NCBI RefSeq assembly: GCF_002591895.1
Contig: NZ_NISX01000001.1
Coordinates: 327,431-391,430, forward strand
Direction of reading: 5' to 3'
DNA from: Lacimicrobium alkaliphilum
GTDB taxonomy: Bacteria > Pseudomonadota > Gammaproteobacteria > Enterobacterales > Alteromonadaceae
DNA: 64,000 bases
The translations under genes and the position numbers were made by a program. The notes under the pieces are model-generated. The model was not told the DNA's origin and did not search any database. It saw only the letters and a list, made by a program, of their open reading frames with translations. Every line of letters begins with the position of its first letter. Within the stretch, counting starts at the first letter, position 1. Of the stretch, positions 54,052 through 63,100 are shown one piece after another.

Positions 54052-54512
54052 AGCAGCGCCTCCTCAAGTGCATCAACAACTTTTTGTAAGCCTTGCAAGT
54101 CGTCCTCATCGAAACGCCCGGTGGCAGGACTGTCAATATCCAGCACACCTAACAAGGTATCCCGATGATAAAAAGGGATGACAACTTCTGAGTTTGAAGC
54201 ACTGTCACAGGCAATATGCCCCTCAAACTGATGCACATCTTCAACTAATTGTGCTTTTCCCAGCTTTGCGGCAGTACCGCAGACTCCGCGCCCCATAGGA
54301 ATGCGAACACAAGCCGGTTTACCCTGAAAGGGGCCCAGCACTAACTGATCATCTTTATATAGATAGAAGCCTGCCCAGTTAATTTCGGGTAAGCGCATCC
54401 AGATCAAGGCACCGAGGTTTGCCAGGTTGGCAACTAAGTCGGGCTCACCTTCTGTTAACGCTTTTGCTTGCTGAACAATCTCATCGTATAACTGTGTTTT
54501 ATCTAAAGGCAT
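54048..54512 (-). CDS. msrC: free methionine-(R)-sulfoxide reductase (GAF domain)
   Basis: 154 residues, a single GAF domain. WAGFYLYKDDQLVLGPFQG is typical, and the three redox cysteines are at C68 (KPACVRI), C78 (RGVCGT) and C102 (IACDS), matching the catalytic and resolving cysteines of E. coli fRMsr. It reduces free Met-R-O using thioredoxin. Confidence 0.93.
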   Translation of the reverse strand: MPLDKTQLYDEIVQQAKALTEGEPDLVANLANLGALIWMRLPEINWAGFYLYKDDQLVLGPFQGKPACVRIPMGRGVCGTAAKLGKAQLVEDVHQFEGHIACDSASNSEVVIPFYHRDTLLGVLDIDSPATGRFDEDDLQGLQKVVDALEEALL

Positions 54513-54583
54513 AAAATTCTACTACTTATTATTAAATGCAATAAAAAAACGGGTAAAAAAACAGGCTGAAGTATCGTCCCCGG

Positions 54584-55264
54584 TTAATTTATCAGTTCAA
54601 ACTGAACCTCAACTCTTGCATCAATTGCCTGTTGACCGGGCATACTGGCATCTCCTTTTACACGCATACGTGATTCGGCCATCATTGGCACTGGCCGGTA
54701 TTGAGACATTTCATTGATACTCTTAACCTGACCAACCTTGACACCCGCAGCACCAGCAAGCTTTTCAGCTCGACCCCGGGCATCTTCAACCGCCATTGCC
54801 AATGCACTTAAATAAAGACTTTGTGGATCTTCAAAACCGTATTCGAAACCGTCCATACGTGTGGCACCGAGTTTGAATACGGAATCCAGTACTTTGTCAT
54901 ACAGCTGTAGCGCCCGGAGGCTAATGTGCACGGTTCTGGACAACACAAATCCTTTTTGTTCAGTCATACCATTACGATGTTCGTACCAGGGCTGCAATTG
55001 TACCTGCATAGAAGCAATATCTTTTTCTTCCACCCCCTGCTCAATCAGACTATGAATTATGCGCTGTGTTTTATCAGTAAGGCTGTCATTCAGCTTACTG
55101 ATAACCGGTCCTTTCTCTTCAATATACAGACTGAACTGAAAGAGATCCGGCACTTTACTGACACTGGCCTGTCCCACCACACGAATTTGTTGCGGCGGTG
55201 ACTGCTGTGCCCAGGCCTGCAGACTAAATAAGACCAGTGAAAATGCGATTGCAATTGTTTTCAT
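54584..55264 (-). CDS. SIMPL (DUF541) domain periplasmic protein
   Basis: 226 residues with a signal peptide (about residues 3-19, ending AWA). The rest matches SIMPL/DUF541: IRVVGQASVSKVPDLFQFS at the start, a middle segment KDIASMQVQLQPWYEH, and EVQFELIN at the end. The family forms ring-like assemblies and is linked to oxidative stress resistance in E. coli (YggE). Transcribed alone. Confidence 0.9.
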   Translation of the reverse strand: MKTIAIAFSLVLFSLQAWAQQSPPQQIRVVGQASVSKVPDLFQFSLYIEEKGPVISKLNDSLTDKTQRIIHSLIEQGVEEKDIASMQVQLQPWYEHRNGMTEQKGFVLSRTVHISLRALQLYDKVLDSVFKLGATRMDGFEYGFEDPQSLYLSALAMAVEDARGRAEKLAGAAGVKVGQVKSINEMSQYRPVPMMAESRMRVKGDASMPGQQAIDARVEVQFELIN

Positions 55265-55364
55265 AAACGCTCCGGGGGTAATATCATCTATGGGTGACTG
55301 AACAACACATTTTCCTTATCGCAGCTGAACACCGGATGAATTACAGTTCATCCGGTAATACTGA

Positions 55365-55622
55365 CTATTGTTCTGGCATCAGCCCTTTATGATCAAAGTA
55401 CACTGCTGAATCAGCAACAAAATTGACTTTGATATGTTTGTCTTTATTACCCCAGATACACTGGGTATTAGCCAGTTTTTCCTCACATTTATCGGCTTCT
55501 CCCAATACCGTTTTGACTTCAGCGTAAGACATACCTGCCTTCACCTGATCATAGGACTCCATATTGACCTTTGAGCATGCGGTCAACAGCACCAACAAAG
55601 AACCGATTAACAGTCTTTTCAT
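55365..55622 (-). CDS. small BamE/SmpA-like lipoprotein
   Basis: 85 residues from the ATG at 55622 (MKRLLIGS), which gives a proper lipoprotein signal with lipobox LTAC; an ORF start at 55652 would put ten polar residues before it. The mature part has DQVKAGMSYAEVKTVLGEAD, the helix-helix motif of SmpA/OmlA-like (BamE fold) domains, then two cysteines (CEEKLANTQCIW) that could form a disulfide. An envelope role is likely; it is smaller than BamE and not near bam genes. Confidence 0.85.
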   Translation of the reverse strand: MKRLLIGSLLVLLTACSKVNMESYDQVKAGMSYAEVKTVLGEADKCEEKLANTQCIWGNKDKHIKVNFVADSAVYFDHKGLMPEQ

Positions 55623-55743
55623 AAAAGTTCCCCTTTCATTCCATATTTGCACAGAGTTTACCCCAGAGAGTGTTCTTCAACCAACTGCCGCACAGGTTTA
55701 ATTTTAGGTATACTTGCCGTTTACCAAAACCTTAGTATCGCTT

Positions 55744-57213
55744 ATGTCCTCGCCGTGCCTTCCTGAGCCGTTTCTGAAACACATCGCAGATATTCTTCCT
55801 GACTCACTGGAAATGAGTGATTTTGTAGAAACGTGCAAAACACCGCTACGAAAAAGTATCAGGGTCAACACGTTAAAAATTAGCGTAGAAGATTTTTGTG
55901 AGAAAATGCGCCGCCAACAGTGGTACTTCACAGCTATTCCCTGGTGCAATAATGGTTTCTGGCTTCAGCGTACGGCAGAACAGGAACAATCTGTCCCCCT
56001 TGGCAGTACTCCTGAACACCTGGCCGGGTTGTTTTATATACAGGAGGCCAGTTCTATGCTGCCTCCTTTGGCATTAATCGGTAACGCGTTACCTGAAACT
56101 GTGCTTGATATGGCTGCAGCGCCGGGCTCTAAAACCAGCCAGCTCAGTGCACTGATGCAAAACAAAGGTTTGCTGGTAGCCAATGAGCTGGCTGCCAGCC
56201 GGATCAAATCCATGGCCGCAGTGCTACAGCGTCTGGGAGTTACTAATACAGCAATCAGTCATTTTGATGGCAACGTTTTTGGGGAGTGGCTCCCGGAGAG
56301 CTTTGACGCCATTCTTGTTGATGCGCCCTGCGGGGGTGAAGGCACCATCAGAAAAGATCCCGATGCCCTTAAAAACTGGTCCCATGAGTCAATTAAGTCA
56401 ATCAGCTGGGTGCAGAAAAAACTCATCGACAGCGCCTTTAAAGCCCTGAAGCCCGGCGGTTGCCTGGTGTATTCCACCTGTACCCTGAACCATCAGGAAA
56501 ACCAGGCAGTTTGTAACCACCTTGCAGACATTTATGATGACGCCGTACAGATAGAACCGCTGAATAACCTTTTCCCCGGGGCCGATAAAGCGGTAACCGA
56601 AGAGGGATATCTGCATATCTGGCCTCAGATTTTTGATAGTGAGGGTTTTTTCGTCGCACGGCTGAGAAAATCACGCAGCCTCGGACTTCCTGTCCCAGGC
56701 CCCAGAAAAGCCCAGGTACCGTATATCAGAGTAACTGAAAAACAGCAAAAACTGATCAACGAATATCTCTTCAACCAGTTCGGTTACACACTCCCGGAAG
56801 ATAAATCGCTGTTTATCAAAGAACAGGATTTTTGGCTTCTCCCTGAGCAGGCAGCACCTCTGCTATCCAGGTTTCGCTTTCAGAGGATTGGTCTGAGACT
56901 CGCCACTCAGCACAAATCAGGCTTTCGTTTAACCCATGATGCGGCAATTGCATTAGGTACAGGCTTCACACGACAACGATTGGCATTAACTACTGCACAA
57001 CTAAGAGAATATTGTCAGGGCCGGGATCTTCAGGTTGATGAAATACCCCCGCAAGGGGAAATTCTATTGACCTGGCAGGAGCAGCCCGTTGGTATGGCAA
57101 AGGGTCTGGGACAAAGAGTAAAAAATTCCCTGCCCCGGGAGCTGGTCAGAGACAATTTACCTCGCTGGAACGGCGATATTCAGGGCCACAATTATCTCAT
57201 TCAAACGATGTAA
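55744..57213 (+). CDS. rsmF: 16S rRNA m5C1407 methyltransferase RsmF
   Basis: 489 residues from the ATG at 55744 (MSSPCLPEPFLKHI); an upstream in-frame start at 55714 is possible but lacks family similarity. The SAM site is VLDMAAAPGSKTSQ, and the catalytic motifs are VDAPCGGEG (PC dyad) and YSTCTLNHQEN, where the STC cysteine is the nucleophile. The first loop reads PCGGEG rather than the more usual PCSGEG, which should not affect catalysis. A C-terminal RNA-binding extension (about 330-489) is present. In E. coli it is near msrC and proQ as well. Confidence 0.96.
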   Translation: MSSPCLPEPFLKHIADILPDSLEMSDFVETCKTPLRKSIRVNTLKISVEDFCEKMRRQQWYFTAIPWCNNGFWLQRTAEQEQSVPLGSTPEHLAGLFYIQEASSMLPPLALIGNALPETVLDMAAAPGSKTSQLSALMQNKGLLVANELAASRIKSMAAVLQRLGVTNTAISHFDGNVFGEWLPESFDAILVDAPCGGEGTIRKDPDALKNWSHESIKSISWVQKKLIDSAFKALKPGGCLVYSTCTLNHQENQAVCNHLADIYDDAVQIEPLNNLFPGADKAVTEEGYLHIWPQIFDSEGFFVARLRKSRSLGLPVPGPRKAQVPYIRVTEKQQKLINEYLFNQFGYTLPEDKSLFIKEQDFWLLPEQAAPLLSRFRFQRIGLRLATQHKSGFRLTHDAAIALGTGFTRQRLALTTAQLREYCQGRDLQVDEIPPQGEILLTWQEQPVGMAKGLGQRVKNSLPRELVRDNLPRWNGDIQGHNYLIQTM

Positions 57214-57359
57214 AAGCTGGGCATAATGCTGTGGATAACCTCTGCAGAAGCTGTGCTTATATGTATCGCATGTTCGCCAAGTCACACCGGTAACCTTATG
57301 ATATTTAATTAATATTTATTTAATACAGAAAAATATTAAAAAAACTCTCAGGGTTGTTC

Positions 57360-57365
57360 TACAAT
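57360..57365 (+). promoter_or_regulatory. -10 element of the small RNA candidate
   Basis: TACAAT is 5 of 6 to the consensus and is followed by a purine at a suitable start distance (about 57370). The -35 region is weak (TTAAAA, 18-base spacer) and lies in an AT-rich stretch that could act as an UP element. Confidence 0.4.
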
Positions 57366-57369
57366 TAGA

Positions 57370-57491
57370 GTCCGGTACAAATTGAGATGAACAGTTTTCC
57401 CGTTTTCCAGGCTTTAAAAGTTAGCGCACGGCTCATTTATGAGCCATTCCCCTAAGCCCAAGACCCTCCCCGGGTTCTTGGGCCTTTTTTT
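57370..57491 (+). ncRNA. candidate intergenic small RNA (~122 nt)
   Basis: The gap after rsmF has a -10 box at 57360, a perfect hairpin GGCTCA-TTTA-TGAGCC (57430-57445) and a strong terminator (57456-57491), with no open frame. The region before the hairpins (about 57372-57425) would be single-stranded and pyrimidine-rich, as in many Hfq- or ProQ-binding RNAs. The layout (5' GG-rich start, unpaired middle, small hairpin, terminator) loosely recalls Spot 42, but the gene is not next to polA and I cannot claim homology. It could instead be the 3' UTR of rsmF. Confidence 0.5.
57456..57491 (+). terminator. rho-independent terminator after rsmF / of the small RNA candidate
   Basis: GCCCAAGA (57456-57463) and TCTTGGGC (57476-57483) pair perfectly, with an inner CCC/GGG pairing, followed by TTTTTTT on the plus strand. 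Confidence 0.92.
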
Positions 57492-57508
57492 ACCCCCCAC
57501 AGACGTTG

Positions 57509-58033
57509 TTAGTCAGTTACAGTCTTCAGCTTAAGGCGATAACGAGCTGCGTTCTCCACATAATGTGCAGCAGAGGCTTGTAACATTTCACACTGTTCTT
57601 CAGTTAACTGGCGAATCACTTTAGCCGGGCTCCCCACCACTAAACTACGATCGGGTATCTGCATGTTTTCCGTTACCAGTGCACTGGCTCCTATCAGGCA
57701 ATGCTTGCCGATCCTGGCCCCGTTTAGTATCACTGCATTAATTCCGATTAAGCTGTAATCATCGATTACACAGCCATGCAACATTGCTTTATGACCGACT
57801 GTCACTCCCTCACCCAGAGTAAGGGGTACGCCTTCATCTGTATGTAAAATGGCACCATCCTGAATGTTACTTTTTCTACCAATTACCACCTCGTGATTAT
57901 CGGCGCGGATCACTGCGTTAAACCATACAGAAGACTGCTTGTGTATCTTCACATCACCAATAATATGAGCACCGGGCGCTACATAGACGTCTTCATCCAG
58001 GCGGGGGTGCTTTGAATCCAGGCTGTATATCAC
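57509..58033 (-). CDS. gamma-carbonic-anhydrase family protein (YrdA/PaaY type)
   Basis: 174 residues of left-handed beta-helix hexapeptide repeats ([20 protein letters not shown], then [24 protein letters not shown]). Metal-ligand-like histidines are in [19 protein letters not shown]. It ends in the usual C-terminal helix. Members range from true carbonic anhydrases to proteins without activity, so the reaction is uncertain. It overlaps tesB by 4 bases. Confidence 0.92.
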   Translation of the reverse strand: MIYSLDSKHPRLDEDVYVAPGAHIIGDVKIHKQSSVWFNAVIRADNHEVVIGRKSNIQDGAILHTDEGVPLTLGEGVTVGHKAMLHGCVIDDYSLIGINAVILNGARIGKHCLIGASALVTENMQIPDRSLVVGSPAKVIRQLTEEQCEMLQASAAHYVENAARYRLKLKTVTD

Positions 58034-58896
58034 TGTTTTTCCACCTTACGCATAAGACCTTCCTGCATTGTTGAAGCCACCAGCTCACCTTTTCGATTAA
58101 ATATCTGCCCTCTGGCAAATCCTCTGGAGCCTCCTGAGAATGGACTTTCCATACAATAGAGCAACCAGTCATCAAACCGAAACGGCCGGTGAAACCACAT
58201 GGCGTGATCAATAGTCGCCATACGGATATTCGGATGCATAATAGACATACCATGGGGTTGAAGGGCAGTAACCAGAAAATAGTAATCGGAAGCATAGGTT
58301 AATGTTGTCTGGTGAATATTCAGATCATCCCCCAGTTTTTCCACACTTTTCATCCATACATTACGGGTAGGAGGTGCTACTGTGGGTTTCATGGGATTGA
58401 TGGCCTGCACTGTACGCATGTCGACAGGACGATGATAGGCCAGCTTTTCCACCATATTTTCCGGTAGCTTATCCAGTACATTCTCATAAAAGCGGATATC
58501 CGGTTCCAGGCTATCCGGATCGGGGACGTCGGGCATATCGGCGTGCTGGTGCGTCAACCCTTGTTCTTCCACCTGAAACGATACTGTCATGTAAAATATT
58601 GTTCTGCCATTTTGGATCGCTTTCACACGGCGGGTGCAGAAGCTGCGTCCATCGCGAATAAATTCCACATCATAAACCACAGGTTTATTGGCATCGCCGG
58701 GCAACAGAAAGTAGCAATGCATTGAATGAGCGATACGATCTGGGTCTACGGTTTGCTGTGCCGCCGCCAGCGCCTGGCCCATTACCTGGCCACCAAACAA
58801 TGCGCGAAAGCCTAAATCCCAGCTCAGGCCACGGTAAAGTCCCTTCTCAAGCCTTTCCAAGGTCAGTAATTCACTCAGTTGTACAGAATTTTTCAT
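58030..58896 (-). CDS. tesB: acyl-CoA thioesterase II
   Basis: 288 residues, the TesB length, with two hotdog folds. [13 protein letters not shown] in the first and [18 protein letters not shown] in the second are family signatures; the catalytic aspartate lies in the ATIDHAMW segment, and the end contains STMQEGLMR. It hydrolyses medium and long acyl-CoA. It lies 4 bases after the kinase gene and overlaps the carbonic anhydrase-like gene. Confidence 0.95.
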   Translation of the reverse strand: MKNSVQLSELLTLERLEKGLYRGLSWDLGFRALFGGQVMGQALAAAQQTVDPDRIAHSMHCYFLLPGDANKPVVYDVEFIRDGRSFCTRRVKAIQNGRTIFYMTVSFQVEEQGLTHQHADMPDVPDPDSLEPDIRFYENVLDKLPENMVEKLAYHRPVDMRTVQAINPMKPTVAPPTRNVWMKSVEKLGDDLNIHQTTLTYASDYYFLVTALQPHGMSIMHPNIRMATIDHAMWFHRPFRFDDWLLYCMESPFSGGSRGFARGQIFNRKGELVASTMQEGLMRKVEKQ

Positions 58897-58900
58897 GTTT

Positions 58901-60733
58901 TCAGGATCTCACTTCCAACGGATTGCGGGGATAGAACTTATCAGGCAGGCACGCCATATGTTCAAAGAAACGGGTATCTTTATAAGGCAGTTTCATAAAA
59001 CCGGATATTCCTACACCATGAATTTTTGGTATATGCAATATTAGCTGTTTCAACAATGTACTGAATACCTGTTCTTTACTGTGATCCAGCAAAGTGTAGT
59101 AACTGTGTACCTTGAGATGGGTTTCCAGTGCTTCAAAGATAATACAACCTGTGTGGTGAATATCATTTAATTCACTGAGAATAGCCAGGATGGTTTGCGG
59201 TAATTTAAGCAGCTCATCGGGATCATCACCGTCTTCAAAGTAGGAATGCATGCGACTTTGCGCCTCCTCCACTGAAATACGACTGACCTCGTAAGGTATC
59301 GCCATTCCCGGTTCAGGAACGAAGGGCTGGTGCACATCGCTGCGTTCCAGGTGCAGAGTATCCCGGGCATTAAACATACAGCTTTTGAACACCCCGACAC
59401 GATGTATCGCTCTGGCGAGCGTGACGACATTGTTTACAGACACCTCAAAAGAATACTTCATTGCCGGATCATGCAGGTTGAGGCTGGAGTCGATATATAT
59501 ACCTTCAGGATGCCAGCGTACCGCCAGCCCGCCTACTACGGGGTAGCGTCCGAGGCGACTCACTGCAGAGATAAATGCTTTTTCAGTCTGCCCCATGCCC
59601 TGCATATAATTCTTATAATAACGCTCAAACTGCTCATCATTAAGATAGCGCAGCTCATCCTCTATCGATTCCGCTCGCAAAAACGATTTTCTGGAGCTGT
59701 AGACTACGGTATCGATCGGTTTGTCGCCATGATGGGTCCAACAGGGGATCACTGTCTGGTGTTGTTGTATGTTCTGGTCACTGAACAGTAAGTTGCGTAA
59801 ATAGTTGGCATTGCGCATAAAATAATCCCCGCCCTTTCGGCGGATATCAGCGTCATCACTGAGCATAGCGGTCAGAGTTTGGGCCAGTTCCTGTGGCAGG
59901 CCCAGCGCATTGGGGGTAATCACCTGAGTACCAAAGCGACATGACTGACCCGATGCCAACGCATAAAGAGTGCTGGCGAGGCCCTGTTCATCAAAGCGCG
60001 GACTGGAAAGAGCACCATTGAGTTGCTCTTCACCGATAAAATATACGTCCCCCAGACGGGCATTGGTTTGTTGAAGATCACTGGACATTAAGTCCATCAC
60101 ACTGTTGCCGACATAGTGGCCATCGGCATCAAGCTGTGCATATACACAGGAGCCCCAGTCTATCAGTGCAATCTCTTCCTGTTCCTGATCAAACACCAGA
60201 TTGGAAGGTTTGATATCGCCGTGCACAATAGGTTTGGCTATGCCATTTTGCCTATTTTCACGAAGGCTCCAGAGCAACTCCGCCAACTGGACTGCAATTT
60301 TTACAATCAGCCGGGTCGGCAGTGGCCCTTGCTGCAAAGAAATCTGTTCCAGGTCCAACCCTCTTGCCCGCCCCATTACAAGGATCGCCTGTTTTTTAAT
60401 TCGCTGGAACTCTTCCAGTTGCGGTACTCTGGGATGATCCACCTGGCTCAACATATAAGCTTCTTCTTCAAGACGATCCTGTACATGCTGAGGCAGGTTA
60501 ATACGGGAGAATTTAAACACTAATTGCTGATTTCGCTCATTTACTCCGGCAAAAGCAAAACCAAAGGCCCCTTTACCGATCAGCTCGATGTTTTCATAAC
60601 CGAGTAATTCCAGCTGCTCTATGCACAGATTAATCCAGTCCTTCAGCTTTTGCGCATCCTGATGAGATAGCAGATAAATGGATTGCTCATCAGGGATATA
60701 GAAATGCTTAAGTCTGGAATCTGGTACTGACAT
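58901..60733 (-). CDS. Hanks-type serine/threonine protein kinase with unknown C-terminal half
   Basis: 610 residues. The kinase domain spans about 45-310: glycine loop GKGAFG (53-58), ATP lysine K74 (VFKFS), catalytic loop HGDIKPSN (171-178, D173 as base, with HGD instead of HRD) and DWG at 192-194 in place of DFG. All residues needed for phosphotransfer appear present. Residues about 320-610 form a soluble mixed domain that I do not recognise (RYYKNYMQGMGQTEKAFISA, FFEHMACLPDKFYP). No membrane helix. The gene lies between rlmJ (5 bases) and tesB (4 bases), so it is in a housekeeping operon. Substrate unknown. Confidence 0.85.
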   Translation of the reverse strand: MSVPDSRLKHFYIPDEQSIYLLSHQDAQKLKDWINLCIEQLELLGYENIELIGKGAFGFAFAGVNERNQQLVFKFSRINLPQHVQDRLEEEAYMLSQVDHPRVPQLEEFQRIKKQAILVMGRARGLDLEQISLQQGPLPTRLIVKIAVQLAELLWSLRENRQNGIAKPIVHGDIKPSNLVFDQEQEEIALIDWGSCVYAQLDADGHYVGNSVMDLMSSDLQQTNARLGDVYFIGEEQLNGALSSPRFDEQGLASTLYALASGQSCRFGTQVITPNALGLPQELAQTLTAMLSDDADIRRKGGDYFMRNANYLRNLLFSDQNIQQHQTVIPCWTHHGDKPIDTVVYSSRKSFLRAESIEDELRYLNDEQFERYYKNYMQGMGQTEKAFISAVSRLGRYPVVGGLAVRWHPEGIYIDSSLNLHDPAMKYSFEVSVNNVVTLARAIHRVGVFKSCMFNARDTLHLERSDVHQPFVPEPGMAIPYEVSRISVEEAQSRMHSYFEDGDDPDELLKLPQTILAILSELNDIHHTGCIIFEALETHLKVHSYYTLLDHSKEQVFSTLLKQLILHIPKIHGVGISGFMKLPYKDTRFFEHMACLPDKFYPRNPLEVRS

Positions 60734-60738
60734 CGATG

Positions 60739-61581
60739 CTAATCCTGCTGAGCCAGCCAGCGAATCTGATAACTGCCTTCACCGCCCTGCCCCAGAGCCG
60801 TTGCCAGTTCAGGCATTAACATCTCTACATGCTGGTCGAACTGCCAGGGTGGATTAACAATCAGCATCCCTGAGCCATGCATGCCCAGTTGTTCATCCTG
60901 TGGCACCACACTGAGCCGAATATCCAGCACCGACTTATAAGGGCCCCTGCTGACCGCCTCAAGCATACCTTGACTGCGATCCCGCTGCTTAGCTAAAAGT
61001 GGATACCAGATGGCATAAATACCGGTCTGCCAACGCCTGTACGCCTTATTCAGCGTGTCTGGGAGTACCTGATAGTCTGTTTCAAGCTCATAGGAGGGAT
61101 CAATCAACACCATGCCTCGTGCAGGCTTTGGTGGTGTAATAGCCACCAGGCCCTCAAACCCGTCACGGTGGTGAACGTGGACCCGGCGCTGCTGCTTATA
61201 ATTTGCTTCAAGTTGCTGAACTTCGTTGTTATGCCATTCCATAAACTGAAGGCTGTCCTGTTTACGGCATAACCTTCTGGCAATTTCAGGGGAGCCCGGA
61301 TAGCGATTATGCTGACGGTATTGCTCTACAAGTTTTAAATACGCTTTTATATGCGAGCTCTGACATCCCGCATCCAACAGAATATCAATACCGGTTTGAT
61401 ACTCAGCGGTCTTCTGCGCCTGCTCAGAGGTTAAATCATAGATCCCCGCACCTGCGTGGGTGTCGATGTAAACAAATGCTTTGTCTTTGGCACAGAGCTT
61501 TTCCAGCAACAGCATCTGGCAAAGATGCTTCAGTACATCAGCATGATTGCCTGCATGAAAAGCATGTCGGTAACTGAACAA
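60739..61581 (-). CDS. rlmJ: 23S rRNA m6A2030 methyltransferase RlmJ
   Basis: 280 residues. It starts MFSYRHAFHAGNHADVLKH, the family hallmark. DTHAGAGIYDL is the SAM loop, and the catalytic motif is DPSYELETDY (a DPPY variant typical of RlmJ). It methylates A2030 of 23S rRNA. Not essential in E. coli. First gene of an apparent rlmJ-kinase-tesB-carbonic anhydrase operon. Confidence 0.96.
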   Translation of the reverse strand: MFSYRHAFHAGNHADVLKHLCQMLLLEKLCAKDKAFVYIDTHAGAGIYDLTSEQAQKTAEYQTGIDILLDAGCQSSHIKAYLKLVEQYRQHNRYPGSPEIARRLCRKQDSLQFMEWHNNEVQQLEANYKQQRRVHVHHRDGFEGLVAITPPKPARGMVLIDPSYELETDYQVLPDTLNKAYRRWQTGIYAIWYPLLAKQRDRSQGMLEAVSRGPYKSVLDIRLSVVPQDEQLGMHGSGMLIVNPPWQFDQHVEMLMPELATALGQGGEGSYQIRWLAQQD

Positions 61582-61674
61582 TGCGTTATTCCAATTAAAT
61601 TTATCTGACTGACGGTAGTTTAAGGGATTTTAATAGTCCTGACATCTCTGTCCTGGTTTGCAAAGAGACGCCCT

Positions 61675-62952
61675 CTACTCTCCTTTAATAATTTTTCCGC
61701 CTTTAATCACTACTTTTACATCCTCCAGTATTCTGATGTTTTCTAGAGGGTCGCCTTCAACGGCAACCATATCAGCCAGCATGCCTGCTTTGAGTTGTCC
61801 CCGGTCAGATACACCCAATAAGCCCGCTGCATTAATCGTAGTACTCTGAATGGCGTGCAATGGGCTCATTCCGCGCTTAACCATGGCGTGAAATTCTAAT
61901 CTCGCATCTTTATGTTGCATCACACCGGCATCACTCCCCAGAGCGATGTTAATCTTATGTTTAAGTGCCAGTTTAAAGCTGGTTTCAACATGGGGTTTGA
62001 GAAATTCATTTTTTTTCACTGTCCACTCAGGTGTTTCAGGGGGCAGTGGAACATCATTTAAATGTATAGTGGGCACGTAGTATGTTCCCCTCGTTTTCAT
62101 CTCCTGAATAATTTCCGGGGTCAGCATAGAGCCATGCTCTATAGAGGCTACACCGGCCTTTACTGCCGCCATAATTCCCTCACTGCCATGGGCATGAGCC
62201 ATCACCTTTAGCCCGTGTCGGGTGCTTTCTTCAACTATTACCTGTAACTCTTCATCTGAATACTGCTGTGCCCCCGGACTGTTGCCTTTTGAGAAAACAC
62301 CAGCAGTAGCACAGACTTTGATCACTTTGACACCATGTTTTGCCTGATAACGAATGGCTTTAAGCAGTTCATCTTTACCATCGGCGATTCCTTGCTGAGG
62401 ACCGAGTTCCATGATCCCCGGAGCAAATCCGGTAATGTCACAGTGGCCGCCAGTGATAGAGATATAATGGCCAGCCGGAAACATACGCGGGCCAATAACA
62501 TGGCCCTTATCGATAGCCCGCATCAGGGCAACATCGGGAAAACCCGGAAACCCACCTGCATCCCTTACGGTAGTAAAGCCCGCGTTAAGCATGTCACCAC
62601 CGAACTTCACTCCGTGTAGAGCCCAGTCTGCCGAGGTTTCCATAACCGGCGCTGTGGTCCAGTGATCATCATTAAAATAATCCAGCGTGATATGACTATG
62701 CATATCCATAAAACCCGGCAACAGGGTTAAGTCTCCCAGTTCAAGAATTCTGGCATCATCAGGCAGGTTTTGCGGATTTATCCCGGCGATCAATCCGTCT
62801 TCAATCACAAACACGGCAGGAGAAATCATTTCTCCACTTTGCACATCAAGATAACGACCGGCTTTGACCACCAGCGCTGTCTCAGCCAGCAGTGTATTGC
62901 TGAAAAAGCACAGGAAAACCAGGGTAGCGATGAGAGACTTTATCTGTTTCAC
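61675..62952 (-). CDS. exported metal-dependent amidohydrolase (Xaa-Pro dipeptidase-like)
   Basis: 425 residues with a signal peptide (about residues 5-23, ending LLAE). Amidohydrolase-superfamily metal ligands: HSH at 85-87 (FMDMHSH), a carbamylated-lysine region (KVIKVCATAG), KVMAHAHG, SIEHGS and GSDAGV. This pattern is of the M38/imidazolonepropionase-like group whose secreted members hydrolyse Xaa-Arg/Lys or Xaa-Pro dipeptides. The periplasmic location suggests peptide scavenging. Single gene. Confidence 0.9.
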   Translation of the reverse strand: MKQIKSLIATLVFLCFFSNTLLAETALVVKAGRYLDVQSGEMISPAVFVIEDGLIAGINPQNLPDDARILELGDLTLLPGFMDMHSHITLDYFNDDHWTTAPVMETSADWALHGVKFGGDMLNAGFTTVRDAGGFPGFPDVALMRAIDKGHVIGPRMFPAGHYISITGGHCDITGFAPGIMELGPQQGIADGKDELLKAIRYQAKHGVKVIKVCATAGVFSKGNSPGAQQYSDEELQVIVEESTRHGLKVMAHAHGSEGIMAAVKAGVASIEHGSMLTPEIIQEMKTRGTYYVPTIHLNDVPLPPETPEWTVKKNEFLKPHVETSFKLALKHKINIALGSDAGVMQHKDARLEFHAMVKRGMSPLHAIQSTTINAAGLLGVSDRGQLKAGMLADMVAVEGDPLENIRILEDVKVVIKGGKIIKGE

Positions 62953-63100
62953 TGAAATGACCCCTTTGGTGTCAGTGATATTAAGGTGTTTTACACCTTA
63001 GTCGGGATGACTTCAGATTAATAGTCATAAAGGCGATGTAATCCAAAGTGGGGTTTGCAAACGATGCTTATATCACCGGTCCGTTCACTGTATTTGTCAA

